Source of the DNA: Flavobacteriales bacterium
Lineage (GTDB): Bacteria; Bacteroidota; Bacteroidia; Flavobacteriales_F; PHOS-HE28
Length of the DNA: 64,000 nt
Assembly (NCBI GenBank): GCA_016705955.1
Contig: JADJKO010000002.1
Coordinates: forward strand, 434,001 to 498,000
Direction: 5' to 3'
A program made the translations under genes and the position numbers. How positions within the stretch are numbered: position 1 is the first letter of the stretch; the number at the start of each line of letters is the position of its first letter. Below the pieces are notes generated by a model, which had not been told where the DNA came from, made no database searches, and worked only from the letters and a program-made list of their open reading frames with translations. Shown here piece after piece: positions 46,713 to 55,529 of this stretch.

Positions 46713-47825
46713 TCAGTGCAGGAAGATGCCGTTGGTGATCATGCTCTGCGTGGCGCCCATTCGTTGCGCCATGATGCGCAGTTCGGCTTCCAACTCGGAA
46801 GCATTGCGTTCATCATCCATTGCGCGGTAGTGCTTCAACAACAACGAACCGGGGATGAGATAATTCTTCGAGATCGGTCCGGCGTCGGTCGGTTTGCGCA
46901 TGCCCTTCCACAGGGAACCGAGCTTCGCCATGTCGCCGCGCGCGCTTTCGCTCATCCGCATCGCCAGTCCGGTCACACTGAGCAACGCCGCATGGGTGCG
47001 CGCCACTTCTGCACCGACAGCAAGTGAAAGGAACACGGGCCTACCTGTGGAGGTGTACAGCTTCGCGATGAAGGAGGCCTCATCCGGTGGAACAGGACCG
47101 GTGGCGCCCGCGCGTCCCCACATGCGTCCGCGGTACTCGGGGTCCGGCAACATGCGGCGATCGATCACCAGCACATCCGTTCGTTTGCCTTCCGCGAATT
47201 GCTTCACCCAAAGCGGGTAGGCGTCCATTTCGCCTGCGGCGATCAGTACACCTTTCTCATCCACCGACTTCAACAGATCCTCGGCGTACAGGTAGAGTGG
47301 GGGAGCCACGCCGCCGCGCTCCTTCATGTCCTTCGCACACGCCACCAACGTGGGTCGATCGTCCTTCCGGGCAGCAGCCGCCAATTGAGGCCCCACCAGT
47401 TCAATGCGCTCGGGTGCGCTGGTCGCTGCCGCTCCGAGTTCCGTGAACGAACGTGCGGTCGGGAACTGCGCATAGAAGGTCGCCATGTGCGCCTCGAAGC
47501 TGTTCGGGTACGCGCTGTTGATCCGGTCCGCAGACAGATCCAACTGCTGCTTGTCCGCTGCGGTGTACGAACCCTTGTTCCGCGAAAGCGCTTCGTTCCG
47601 CTGCATCCGCAAGCCATCGAGTTCTTGTGCCGGTGTCCGTGTCGCATCGAAGAGATCCAGCGTCTCACGGTCCACACCGGCGGGAGTGGCTTCCCAACCG
47701 CCCTGCACGGGGTCCTGCACGGCGGTGGCCTTGGTCTGCTGCACCGCCCGTGCAGGGACTTCCACCTGCGCGAAGGCTGTGGCACCGGACAGAACGAAGA
47801 GGACGAACACGGATCGGAGGAACAT
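46713..47825 (-). CDS. Exported hypothetical protein in the sigma-factor operon
   Basis: 370 residues with a signal peptide (FLRSVFVLFVLSGATAFAQ). The body is mostly helical and Ala-rich. A segment in the middle (GVLIAAGEMDAYPLWVKQFA, then RTDVLVIDRRMLPDPEYR) resembles the GDNDTYPLWYLQ-type motif seen in large Bacteroidota membrane proteins of the DUF2723 group, by recollection only. It may deliver the signal sensed by the sigma/anti-sigma pair or be a target. Two bases upstream of the sigma gene. Function unknown. Confidence 0.7.
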   Translation of the reverse strand: MFLRSVFVLFVLSGATAFAQVEVPARAVQQTKATAVQDPVQGGWEATPAGVDRETLDLFDATRTPAQELDGLRMQRNEALSRNKGSYTAADKQQLDLSADRINSAYPNSFEAHMATFYAQFPTARSFTELGAAATSAPERIELVGPQLAAAARKDDRPTLVACAKDMKERGGVAPPLYLYAEDLLKSVDEKGVLIAAGEMDAYPLWVKQFAEGKRTDVLVIDRRMLPDPEYRGRMWGRAGATGPVPPDEASFIAKLYTSTGRPVFLSLAVGAEVARTHAALLSVTGLAMRMSESARGDMAKLGSLWKGMRKPTDAGPISKNYLIPGSLLLKHYRAMDDERNASELEAELRIMAQRMGATQSMITNGIFLH

Positions 47826-47887
47826 GCTTTGATCGCTTGGGTCGAATTGCTGTACACGCAGCCCCGGAACAGGTTCAACCCGCAGGC

Positions 47888-47895
47888 TACCTTTG
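47888..47895 (+). promoter_or_regulatory. -7 promoter element TACCTTTG
   Basis: Exact match to TAnnTTTG, 13 bases before the ATG at 47909. No clear -33 TTG; the divergent gene starts 63 bases upstream. Confidence 0.45.
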
Positions 47896-47908
47896 GCAAG
47901 GTAAGATC

Positions 47909-48184
47909 ATGTTGAGCGAGGAAGCGAAGGAGCGGTTGCGAGCAAGTCTCGATAAGGTACACGCGTGGCCATCCGTGTACATGTTCAAGTTCGTCCTAGA
48001 GCCCGACCCCGAACGACTCGACGCCGTCCTCGCGCTCTTCCCCGCCGAAAGCGAAATCACCCGCAAGTACTCCACCGGCGGCAAGTACGTCAGCATCACC
48101 GTCCGCGAGGTCATGGTCTCTGCGGATGAGGTCATCGCCCGCTACGACCGCGCCTCCACCATTTCAGGCGTCATCACCCTCTGA
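47909..48184 (+). CDS. DUF493 family protein (YbeD-like)
   Basis: 91 residues from ATG 47909. VHAWPSVYMFKFVLEPDPER, AVLALFPAESEITRKYSTGG and KYVSITVREVMVSADEVIARY fit the small ferredoxin-like alpha/beta DUF493 fold; the YSTGGKYVSI stretch is characteristic. Role unknown, thought regulatory in other bacteria. Possible -7 element TACCTTTG just upstream. Confidence 0.85.
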   Translation: MLSEEAKERLRASLDKVHAWPSVYMFKFVLEPDPERLDAVLALFPAESEITRKYSTGGKYVSITVREVMVSADEVIARYDRASTISGVITL

Positions 48185-48237
48185 GATGATCGACCTCCGC
48201 TGCACCTCACGTATCGCTCCGAACCTCCACAGCATTT

Positions 48238-48480
48238 GTCCGCCTCGGCGGACCCTCGGTGCCCTCAACACCCACCATACCCGCACTCCTTCTCCTGCAT
48301 TCTCCGCGTCCTCCGCGCCGCCGCGTGAGATCTTGCATTCCACCACTCATCCCCAGTCATCCACTTCCTCCACTGTCCTCCTTCCGCCTTGGCGGACCCT
48401 CCGCGCCCTCACCCCCGCAGTCCTCACACCTCTCTTTGCATTCTCCGCGTCCTCCGCGCTCTCAGCGCCTCTGCGGTGCG
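48238..48480. repeat. C+T-rich dispersed repeat cluster
   Basis: The 355-base gap between the DUF493 gene and 48540 has no protein-like frame. It holds words such as CTCCGCGTCCTCCGCGCC (48302), CCGCCGCGTGAGA (48318), CTCCGCGTCCTCCGCGCTCT (48442) and a twice-used CCGCCT(C/T)GGCGGACCCTC (48241, 48385). They are inverted relatives of the repeats near 40.9 and 41.4 kb. Confidence 0.7.
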
Positions 48481-48539
48481 CATTCACCCCCATCCTCCCC
48501 AGCGGTCCTTGCCTCACTGCGCTCTCCCGCCCATAGCCC

Positions 48540-48920
48540 ATGGACCTCCTCACCATCCGCACCGCCCTCCTGATCACCCTCCCGATCATGCTCGTGGTCG
48601 TCCTCTGGCGGCGGTTCAAGCACAACGTCATCGCCCGCGACCTCCCCGCCCCGCAGCACTTGGAATTGCTCCAACTGGAAGTGGAATACCACCCGACCCG
48701 TCTTCGCGTTGCGTTGAAAGTGCCCAGCAAACAGACCCTCCACGCATTGCTGCTCAGCGCTGCCCACGAGCAACTGCACACTTGGCCAACACAGGTCCTG
48801 GAAGCTGGCGCCGACCCGATCCACCTCGACCTTCCGCAACTCGCCGACGGCCTCTACCACGTCCAATTGGATACCGGCACGCAACGAACCGTCCGCCAGT
48901 TCCGTCTTCGCACCGTATGA
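48540..48920 (+). CDS. Small single-pass membrane hypothetical protein
   Basis: 126 residues: N-terminal transmembrane helix (TALLITLPIMLVVVLWRRF) then a soluble part with regular strands (HLELLQLEVEYHPTRLRVAL, LPQLADGLYHVQLDTGTQR). The latter looks like a small beta-sandwich. Its stop overlaps the start of the next gene (ATGA). No function recognised. Confidence 0.65.
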   Translation: MDLLTIRTALLITLPIMLVVVLWRRFKHNVIARDLPAPQHLELLQLEVEYHPTRLRVALKVPSKQTLHALLLSAAHEQLHTWPTQVLEAGADPIHLDLPQLADGLYHVQLDTGTQRTVRQFRLRTV

Positions 48921-49581
48921 CGCACCTCCGCACCATCGCCTGTTCCGTCGCGCTACTTCTCGTCGTGCAGGCCATCGCGCAAAAGCGGACCAAGGAAGGC
49001 GACGTCAGTTCCACCATCAAGGGCGATCTGGTGATGCCGGTCTCCTTTCGCAATCCCTTGTTCAACAGCATCACCGAGACCATCGGGCAGGTAGGGGCCA
49101 CATTCCAGTTGCCCATCCGCCATGGCATCGGCCTCGGCGTGGGGGGCAACATGTCGTGGTTCACCTTGAAGCAACGCGCGCTCGCGCCGCGCATCGTCAG
49201 CGGTGATGTCCGCCGCTTGGCGCTCTACGGCAAGGTGCAGATGGAACGCTACACCAGCGAACGCACCTTTTATGAGCTGAACCTGCGCGTCGGCATGGCG
49301 ACCTACGATTTCGATTGTGCCATCTGCACCGGCCAACAAGCACCCGTGCTCTACTGGTCCTTGGGCACGGCATGGTACATCCACGCCACGGACAACCTCG
49401 CCTTCGGGCTACTGGTCGGCTACGACAACCAAGCCGCACACTTCAGCGCCGGTGACCTCGGCCTCAACGAATTCCCGGCCGCAAGCAGACCACGGAGGAC
49501 CACGTGTACCAGAACCTGCTCTTCGGGTTGGGCTTCAGTACCAGGCTCAGGAAGAGTGATCGGGATGTGATGACGTGGTAG
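48917..49581 (+). CDS. Exported, probably outer-membrane protein, 3' frameshift near 49477
   Basis: Start at ATG 48917 overlaps the previous stop. Signal peptide (LRTIACSVALLLVVQAIAQ), then a barrel-like pattern (GVGGNMSWFTLKQRALAP, ALYGKVQMERYTSERTFYEL, FGLLVGYDNQAAHFSAGDLG). As read it ends at 49570 with an Arg/Ser/Cys-rich tail. One extra G at 49477-49478 (CCGGGCCGC) restores FPGRKQTTEDHVYQNLLFGL and GFSTRL to a stop at 49581, a more natural barrel end. Function unknown. Confidence 0.72.
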
Positions 49582-49641
49582 GGGGGCCTTTGTGACCCGG
49601 GTTCTGATCGGCCGGGATGGCAGTCGCTTTCAACTCTAGTT

Positions 49642-49945
49642 ATGGCTGGCCCGAAAACAAGGGAAGCGTACACGGGGAGAGGGGGTGATCAAATTGCGCT
49701 GGTCGCGCCAACCCAACGTGCGTTTCCATACTGTGGAGTGGCAATTGGAGGACGGCTCATGGGAGGTGGCCGGGACCACCTCGCGCTGCTCCATTCTGTT
49801 GACGGACCTGGAGCCCGGAAAACGATTCACGTTCCGCGTGATCGGTGAACAAGCGGCAGCTGGTGTACCGGATGCGGCCATCCGGGAATCGATGTCCGCT
49901 CACAAGGGCGTCGTGTTCCAAGGCATGCGCCGGCACGATTTGTAG
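49642..49945 (+). pseudogene. Fibronectin type III-like fragment, frameshifted at 49681-49685
   Basis: The 649-base region 49582-50230 holds only remnants. From ATG 49642, AGPKTREAYTGRGG is followed in another frame by VIKLRWSRQPNVRFHTVEWQ, EDGSWEVAGTTSRCSILLTD and LEPGKRFTFRVIG, an FN3-like domain. One added G in the GGGGG at 49681-49685 joins them. After VIGEQAAAG the sequence no longer looks like FN3. Probably a decayed gene or small fragment. Confidence 0.45.
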
Positions 49946-50116
49946 ATCGGGTAGTTCATCCGCACCGCTGGGAACGTGGTAGGCCGCCACCGGATCGAAG
50001 GTCACATAGGAATTACCGCGGACATCATAGCAGAAGCGCTCCTTGCGCAGTGCGATGGAGTGCAACCGTTCGCGCAGTAGTGTGAAGCCACTCTCGGGAA
50101 TGAATGACGTTGACAT
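49757..50116 (-). CDS. Doubtful small hypothetical protein
   Basis: 119 codons from ATG 50116. The first 60 residues look protein-like (TLLRERLHSIALRKERFCYD, NSYVTFDPVAAYHVPSGADE). The last 60 run antisense to the FN3-like fragment and are Arg/Gly-rich. No family recognised. It could be real only in its 5' half. Confidence 0.3.
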   Translation of the reverse strand: MSTSFIPESGFTLLRERLHSIALRKERFCYDVRGNSYVTFDPVAAYHVPSGADELPDLQIVPAHALEHDALVSGHRFPDGRIRYTSCRLFTDHAERESFSGLQVRQQNGAARGGPGHLP

Positions 50117-50230
50117 CGCGCAGAGAAGGTGACCCGCCCGGACCCGGCCGGATGGTGTTGCGCAAGCGGAGGCATGAACAAGGCGCTGTCACTAACCCAT
50201 GATCCTCGGCAAGTTCCGCCCGACGAACAC

Positions 50231-51286
50231 TCAGCGTACCACACTCACCGGTATCACCTGCGCACCGCCAGCATTCAGCCAATACCGCCCGGCAGACAAT
50301 CCGCTCACATCCACCGTGCATGGCGAGCGCATGGCACCGTTCTGTTGCGCTACCATGCGGCCCGTGGCATCGTGCAAACGCCAACCGTGGATCAATGATC
50401 CATCGCCCCAACTGATGTTGACCAGATCCGCAGCGGGCACCGGGTACGCCTGCCAACTCCTCGCATCAGGCTGTTCGTCGAGTCCGGTGATGAGGAAAGC
50501 CTCCGAGGGGGTCGAACAGTCGACCACGTAGGTCACATCCACCAGGTAGCTGCCGGATACCGTGACATCGATGCACGCCGAGTTGCTGTTCGAGAGCGGC
50601 AGATCATCGAGGTACCATTGGTAGCTCTCGCCTTCCGGGTAGGCGCAGAGTTGCGATCCGCTTTCCACGATATCCGGCTGCACGGGCTGCGTGAAGCCTA
50701 TCCACATCCATAGCCCTGGGTCCTGAACGAAGTTGGGGCAGATGGCCGGTGCGCCACTCACGTTGAACACACCACCGGTGTTATGGACGGCAAGCGTATC
50801 GTCCGTTGCGCCGGGAATGGGAACTCCGCCATCGGTCCATTGGATATTGATGTCATAGGGCTGTAGTAGCACAAGCAGGACGGTATCGAGTGCGCAGAAA
50901 ACAGGTCCGTTCTGAGTGAAGTAGAGCGATTCGCCTTCGGTCAATACTGTGGGCGGCAGGAAGGCCCAGCCATCCACCAGCACTTGCGGGGACATCTCGG
51001 TGCAGCCAGCCGCTGTCGCTTCCACGCTGAATTGCGATCCGCTGTCGTTGTACGCATCCACGATCAAGGTCTGGTCCGTTGCGCCGGGGATCGGGTTACC
51101 GTCCTTGTACCATTGGTAACTGTCGTAGACCTCGGTCATCAGCACGCCTTGCGTGTTAGGACAAAGGATCAGGTTGCTCGGTGCAACGGTGGGGTCGAAG
51201 TTGCATTGGGCGAGCGCAGTGCTGCTAGCAAGGATGAAGGCTGCGCCGAGCGAAAGCGATGTAACGAAGGATCGATCTATTCTCAT
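50231..51286 (-). CDS. Secreted Ig-like protein with T9SS type A domain
   Basis: 351 residues from ATG 51286 (RIDRSFVTSLSLGAAFILAS signal peptide). Repeated Ig-like units with the pattern SYQWYKDGNPIPGATDQTLI, NIQWTDGGVPIPGATDDTLA and SYQWYLDDLPLSNSNSACI follow, typical of Bacteroidota adhesin-like cargo. The end (YPVPAADLVNISWGDGS, LHDATGRMV, LSAGRYWLN) is a T9SS type A sorting domain. Probably exposed on or released from the surface. Divergent from the gene at 51535. Confidence 0.85.
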   Translation of the reverse strand: MRIDRSFVTSLSLGAAFILASSTALAQCNFDPTVAPSNLILCPNTQGVLMTEVYDSYQWYKDGNPIPGATDQTLIVDAYNDSGSQFSVEATAAGCTEMSPQVLVDGWAFLPPTVLTEGESLYFTQNGPVFCALDTVLLVLLQPYDINIQWTDGGVPIPGATDDTLAVHNTGGVFNVSGAPAICPNFVQDPGLWMWIGFTQPVQPDIVESGSQLCAYPEGESYQWYLDDLPLSNSNSACIDVTVSGSYLVDVTYVVDCSTPSEAFLITGLDEQPDARSWQAYPVPAADLVNISWGDGSLIHGWRLHDATGRMVAQQNGAMRSPCTVDVSGLSAGRYWLNAGGAQVIPVSVVR

Positions 51287-51534
51287 GTCGTGTAGGGTTT
51301 GCAACAAGCAGACACGCCAAAGTGCCCCCGCGCTGCTGCGCTCTCACGCTACCGTGACGGAACGTGAATTCGTGGACCAACTGATGGCTCAGTCCCCGGT
51401 CGCCTTGGTGGCGTTCGTTTCCACTATCAGCACTTCGGTCCTCTTCGGTGCGCGTGGGCAGTGCAGCACACCCTTCGTGATCGCCCACAAAAGCAGCATC
51501 TTGCCCCACCTTCACGTCCTATCCCAAACACCCC

Positions 51535-52427
51535 ATGCGCCACCTTACCCTCTCGTTGCTCATCTTTCTTCTTCTGCCTCCACCATAGGCGCACAAGACT
51601 ATTTGGGCAATGATCCGCTGTGGCTCGTGGGATCCATTTGTGCGGTGCCGGCGCCGTGCATCGCCAATGATTTCTATAACTACTACACGGTCGGTGATTC
51701 GGTGATCGATAACGTGACGTGGACCAAAGTGGCGCGCGAAGGCGTGGTCACCTACATGTGGCAAGCATCGCCTCCGGTCGGGCCGGGTTGCCAAGGCATG
51801 CATTCGTATGGTCCTGCGGAACATGGCGTTCAGCTCATCCGGCAGGAAGGCCGCTCATTGCGGATCTGGGTCGACGACGCGGACCAACTACTCTTTGATT
51901 TCGACCTCACACTCGGCCAGACCCTGCCTCTCACCTGGAACAACTGGAACACCGACATCACGGTGATCGCCGTGGACAGTGTGCTTATCGGTACGGAGAT
52001 GCGCGCGCGCTTCGAGTTGGGCAATAGCTGGGCGCAATACCTCATCGAGGGCGTGGGCAGTTCGAACGGCCTCTTCGAACCGATCAGCAACTTCTTCGAT
52101 TGCGGCTATGGACTGGATTGCTTTGGCTTGGGTAGCCAGAGCTATTACCCCACGAATTGGACAGGAGGTTGTTTGGTGACCATGGGTCTGAACGACATCA
52201 AGGGGAATGAAGCGATCACCGTAGCACCCAACCCGGCCACGGATCGTGTGCGGATCTCAGGCATACAAGCTGGTGATGCGCTCACGCTCCACGATGGCTT
52301 CGGACGAGTTGTGCTTCAAGTGCGATCGAACTCCACCAAAACGGATCTGGATGTTTCGGATCTGCCAACCGGAGTGTACACGGTGGCGATCGGTGATCGA
52401 AGGGAGCGGCTTGTGGTAGTGCGCTGA
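51535..52427 (+). CDS. Secreted protein with T9SS type A domain, frameshift in signal peptide
   Basis: ATG 51535 gives RHLTLSLLIFLLL, but this frame stops after a few codons. The mature protein STIGAQDYLGNDPLWLVGSI continues in another frame. One missing base near 51574-51577 (CTGGCC expected) joins them into a good signal peptide, RHLTLSLLIFLLLASTIGAQ. The product of about 297 residues ends with VAPNPATDRVRISG, LHDGFGRVV, LPTGVYTVAIG, a T9SS type A domain. The middle part has no recognised domain; several Cys and Trp residues are present. Confidence 0.78.
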
Positions 52428-52436
52428 GCGTTGGTC

Positions 52437-53177
52437 CTATCCTGCGCCTTTGTTCAATTGCTCATAAAGTGCCTTGAACTCGGGGATCTCCATGAAGACG
52501 TCCTTGCATCGAGCTACCACATCGCGGGCCTTTTGCGTTTGTCCTTTCGCAACCAGATAGTCGGCGTATCGGACCATGGAACCGCGCAACAACTTGAGCT
52601 GATCCGGTGGTAATCCGGAGAGGTCCGGTATGGCGGCCATGGAGGTGTCGTATTGGGCTAAGCTCTGGGCAGCGTCGCGTTGCAGGTTCATGTTCAATTG
52701 GGTCAGTGCAAGCATCTGCCACGCCCCCGGGTTCTCGGGCATATAGCCCACCATGCGCGCATATTGGCGTTTGGCCTTGCTGAAGGCTTTCAGGTCCATA
52801 TAGTAGTAGCCGGTCTCGAAGGCCACGGTGTTCAGCTCACTCCAGTGATCCTCGAAGTTCTTGAAGAAGGCCAGTTCCTTGTCCTTCTTGCGGTACTTCA
52901 CCGCGAACTTCAAGGCATCGCGCGCGGCGTACTTGTATTCCTTCTGCATAGTGTACTTCTCCAACTTGCTCATCTCGTGGTAACACATGCTCAGGTAGAG
53001 GTAAGGCATTGCGTCGCGCCGTGTTTCATCCTTTGATGCGTATCGCTCGGCCTTGTCGATGCACTTCTCGTAATTCTCATCCACGTACATGACCAAGAGG
53101 TCGTCGTATGAGCGGCCTTGGGACAATGCAGGAAGAGTGAGCAGGAGGGAAAGAAGAAAGGACAGTGTTCGACTCAT
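52437..53177 (-). CDS. Exported TPR-like protein
   Basis: 246 residues from ATG 53177 (SRTLSFLLSLLLTLPALSQ signal). Helical repeats with TPR-like spacing: NYEKCIDKAERYASKDETRR, MPYLYLSMCYHEMSKLEKY, AKRQYARMVGYMPENPGAWQ and MLALTQLNMNLQRDAAQSL. Likely a periplasmic scaffold. Partner unknown. It converges with the T9SS cargo gene, stop to stop 9 bases apart. Confidence 0.8.
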   Translation of the reverse strand: MSRTLSFLLSLLLTLPALSQGRSYDDLLVMYVDENYEKCIDKAERYASKDETRRDAMPYLYLSMCYHEMSKLEKYTMQKEYKYAARDALKFAVKYRKKDKELAFFKNFEDHWSELNTVAFETGYYYMDLKAFSKAKRQYARMVGYMPENPGAWQMLALTQLNMNLQRDAAQSLAQYDTSMAAIPDLSGLPPDQLKLLRGSMVRYADYLVAKGQTQKARDVVARCKDVFMEIPEFKALYEQLNKGAG

Positions 53178-53403
53178 GGTGTTCTGGAATTGATGGAATG
53201 CGTACTGAAGTCGGTTCCGTAGCAGGACCCTATCAAGGTATGAACGGCCTGATCCCGGGTTGGTCACCGGGTGTTTCGTAGCCAATTGTTCGGTCGGCGA
53301 GTTCCGTGGATGTTCCGGAAGCCTTCCAAGAGCCGTGCAACCGGAGGAGTGGCGCTGACGTCATTGCGGTTACATTGCTCTCCCTGACCCCATAAGCCAT
53401 TCC

Positions 53404-55365
53404 ATGAAACAAGCTCTACTCACCGCAACGGCCGCTCTATTCACCTTGACCGTTGCTGCGCAGACTTCGTGTGCGGATGCGCTTCCTGTGGTCTCCGGGA
53501 TCCATGCCGTCCCTGTATCAAGCGGTACACCGAACAACCCGACCTGTGCTGGTGGTGTGGGAACCGGCGCCATGTGGTACTCCTTCACAGCCACGAACGA
53601 CACCACCATGGTCCTGCTCACCCATGTGGTCGGCGTGCCGGACACGGACACCAAGGTGAGCGTTTACACAGGAACCTGTGCCGCGCTCAGTTGCCTTATT
53701 GGTGATGATGACGGTGGGGATGGCCTGACCTCCATGGCCACCTTCGCGGTGACGACCGGCGCGACCTATACCATTGCATTCGACAACTATTACTCCAGCT
53801 TGGGCTTCAGCTTCGACCTGCACCCTCTTTACACTCCTCCACCACCGGAAGGCACCATCATCTTCACCGCGACCTCGATCATCGGTGCCGGTGGCATCAT
53901 GGGTGCTGTGGATATGAATGATGATGGCCGCGACGATGCGGTGATGCCCGGATACACCAGCTTCAACATCGGCTACCAGTATCCTCTGGGCGCGTATGCG
54001 ATCGCGAACTACCCGACCTCGCCCGCTGTGAACACGGCGAGTTGGAGCTTTGCCATCGGCGATTGGGACAGCAATGGTCATCGCGATCTGCTCTATGGCG
54101 GCGGTAGCGGCGCCACATTCATGAATGCCAGTGGCGATGGATTGAGCTACACACAGCACACTTTTTCGCAGTACATCTTCTGCCAGCGCACCAATTTCGT
54201 GGACCTCAACAACGACGGTAATCTGGATGCGTTCAGCTGTCACGACGTGGATGCAAACGTGGCCTTCATCAATGATGGCAATGGCAACCTCGTCTTCACA
54301 CAAGGCGGCTACGGCACCACCTGCGGGAACTACGGATCCATCTTCACGGACTTCAACAACGATGGTTCCATGGACCTTTTCGTGGCGAAGTGCGGTTGCG
54401 ATCCACAGGACCTGCTGATGCCGAACAACGGCAGTGGGGTGTTCACCAACATCGCCCCGGCGCTCGGCTTGAATGATTCGCACCAGAGCTGGAGCAGCGC
54501 GTGGGGCGACTTCGATAACGACGGCGACATGGATGTGTTGATCGGCAGCAGTGGTGGTGGCGTACACAAGCTCATGCGGAACAATGGCGATGGGACCCTC
54601 ACGGACATCACCGCAGGTAGTGGCATGGATTCCTTCACCGGATCCAGCATCGAATGGACCGCACACGATTTCAACAACGATGGATGGATCGATATCCTAG
54701 GTGGCGGTGCGATGCACTACAACAACGGGGACGGCACTTTCAGCCATGATGCCACCGCACCGCCCAACCATGCGGTCGGTGACATGAACAACGACGGCTT
54801 CCTCGATATCATGAGCGCTGCAGGCTATTTCGCCAGCAGTGGCAACGACAACAACTGGATCCGCATCAACCTGCGTGGAACGGTGAGCAACCGCGATGCG
54901 ATCGGTGCTCGCGTCACGGTGACCAGCGCGCTCGGTACCCAGATCCGTGACATCCGCAGCGGCGATGGCTTCCGCTACATGAGCTTCATCGGCGCGCACT
55001 TCGGACTGGGTGCCGACGATGCGGTGCAATCCGTGCAGATCCGCTGGCCCAGTGGTGCGGTGGAAGTGTTCGATGAACTCGCCATCAACCAGACCCACAC
55101 GATCATCGAGGGCGTATCCATCGGGATCCCGGAGGAAGCTGCTGATGACTTCCGCATGTATCCGAACCCGGCCACGGATATGGTCACGCTCACCGGCGTC
55201 GCCAACAACTCCATGGTGGAGGTGTATGACGCCACCGGAAAGCTCGTGTTGAATACACGGTTGCTCGGTACACAACTCTCCGTGGCGGGGCTGGCTCCCG
55301 GCGTGCATGAGCTACGCGTGGTCGGTAAGAACGGTGTGCAACACCTGCGCTTCACCAAGGCCTAG
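53404..55365 (+). CDS. FG-GAP/VCBS-repeat and UnbV-like protein with T9SS type A domain
   Basis: 653 residues. Signal peptide (KQALLTATAALFTLTVAAQ), an N-terminal beta-sandwich of about 130 residues, then FG-GAP/VCBS calcium-loop repeats (DMNDDGRDDAV, DLNNDGNLDAF, DFNNDGSMDLF, DFDNDGDMDVL, DFNNDGWIDIL, DMNNDGFLDIM). An ASPIC/UnbV-like segment follows (NNWIRINLRGTVSNRDAIGA, VQIRWPSGAVEVFDEL). The end MYPNPATDMVTLTG is a T9SS type A domain. Probably an integrin-propeller-like surface protein needing calcium. Confidence 0.9.
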   Translation: MKQALLTATAALFTLTVAAQTSCADALPVVSGIHAVPVSSGTPNNPTCAGGVGTGAMWYSFTATNDTTMVLLTHVVGVPDTDTKVSVYTGTCAALSCLIGDDDGGDGLTSMATFAVTTGATYTIAFDNYYSSLGFSFDLHPLYTPPPPEGTIIFTATSIIGAGGIMGAVDMNDDGRDDAVMPGYTSFNIGYQYPLGAYAIANYPTSPAVNTASWSFAIGDWDSNGHRDLLYGGGSGATFMNASGDGLSYTQHTFSQYIFCQRTNFVDLNNDGNLDAFSCHDVDANVAFINDGNGNLVFTQGGYGTTCGNYGSIFTDFNNDGSMDLFVAKCGCDPQDLLMPNNGSGVFTNIAPALGLNDSHQSWSSAWGDFDNDGDMDVLIGSSGGGVHKLMRNNGDGTLTDITAGSGMDSFTGSSIEWTAHDFNNDGWIDILGGGAMHYNNGDGTFSHDATAPPNHAVGDMNNDGFLDIMSAAGYFASSGNDNNWIRINLRGTVSNRDAIGARVTVTSALGTQIRDIRSGDGFRYMSFIGAHFGLGADDAVQSVQIRWPSGAVEVFDELAINQTHTIIEGVSIGIPEEAADDFRMYPNPATDMVTLTGVANNSMVEVYDATGKLVLNTRLLGTQLSVAGLAPGVHELRVVGKNGVQHLRFTKA

Positions 55366-55529
55366 GAACAACTTTCGTTGCTGCATCCGTGGGTTGATCA
55401 ACCTCGCGGTGTGAATGCCTTTCGGGGTTGCACTTTCGCGCCTTGACATCGAAGGAATATCTTCTGCCCGTGCCGGGTGACGAGAATCGCGTCAGTGACA
55501 ACCGGAGCCGTTCTGTTCATTCTTAACCC

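Noticed and set aside
53518..54666. Minus-strand frame opposite the FG-GAP protein
   Set aside because: Val/Ile/His-rich mirror of the DxDxDG repeats.
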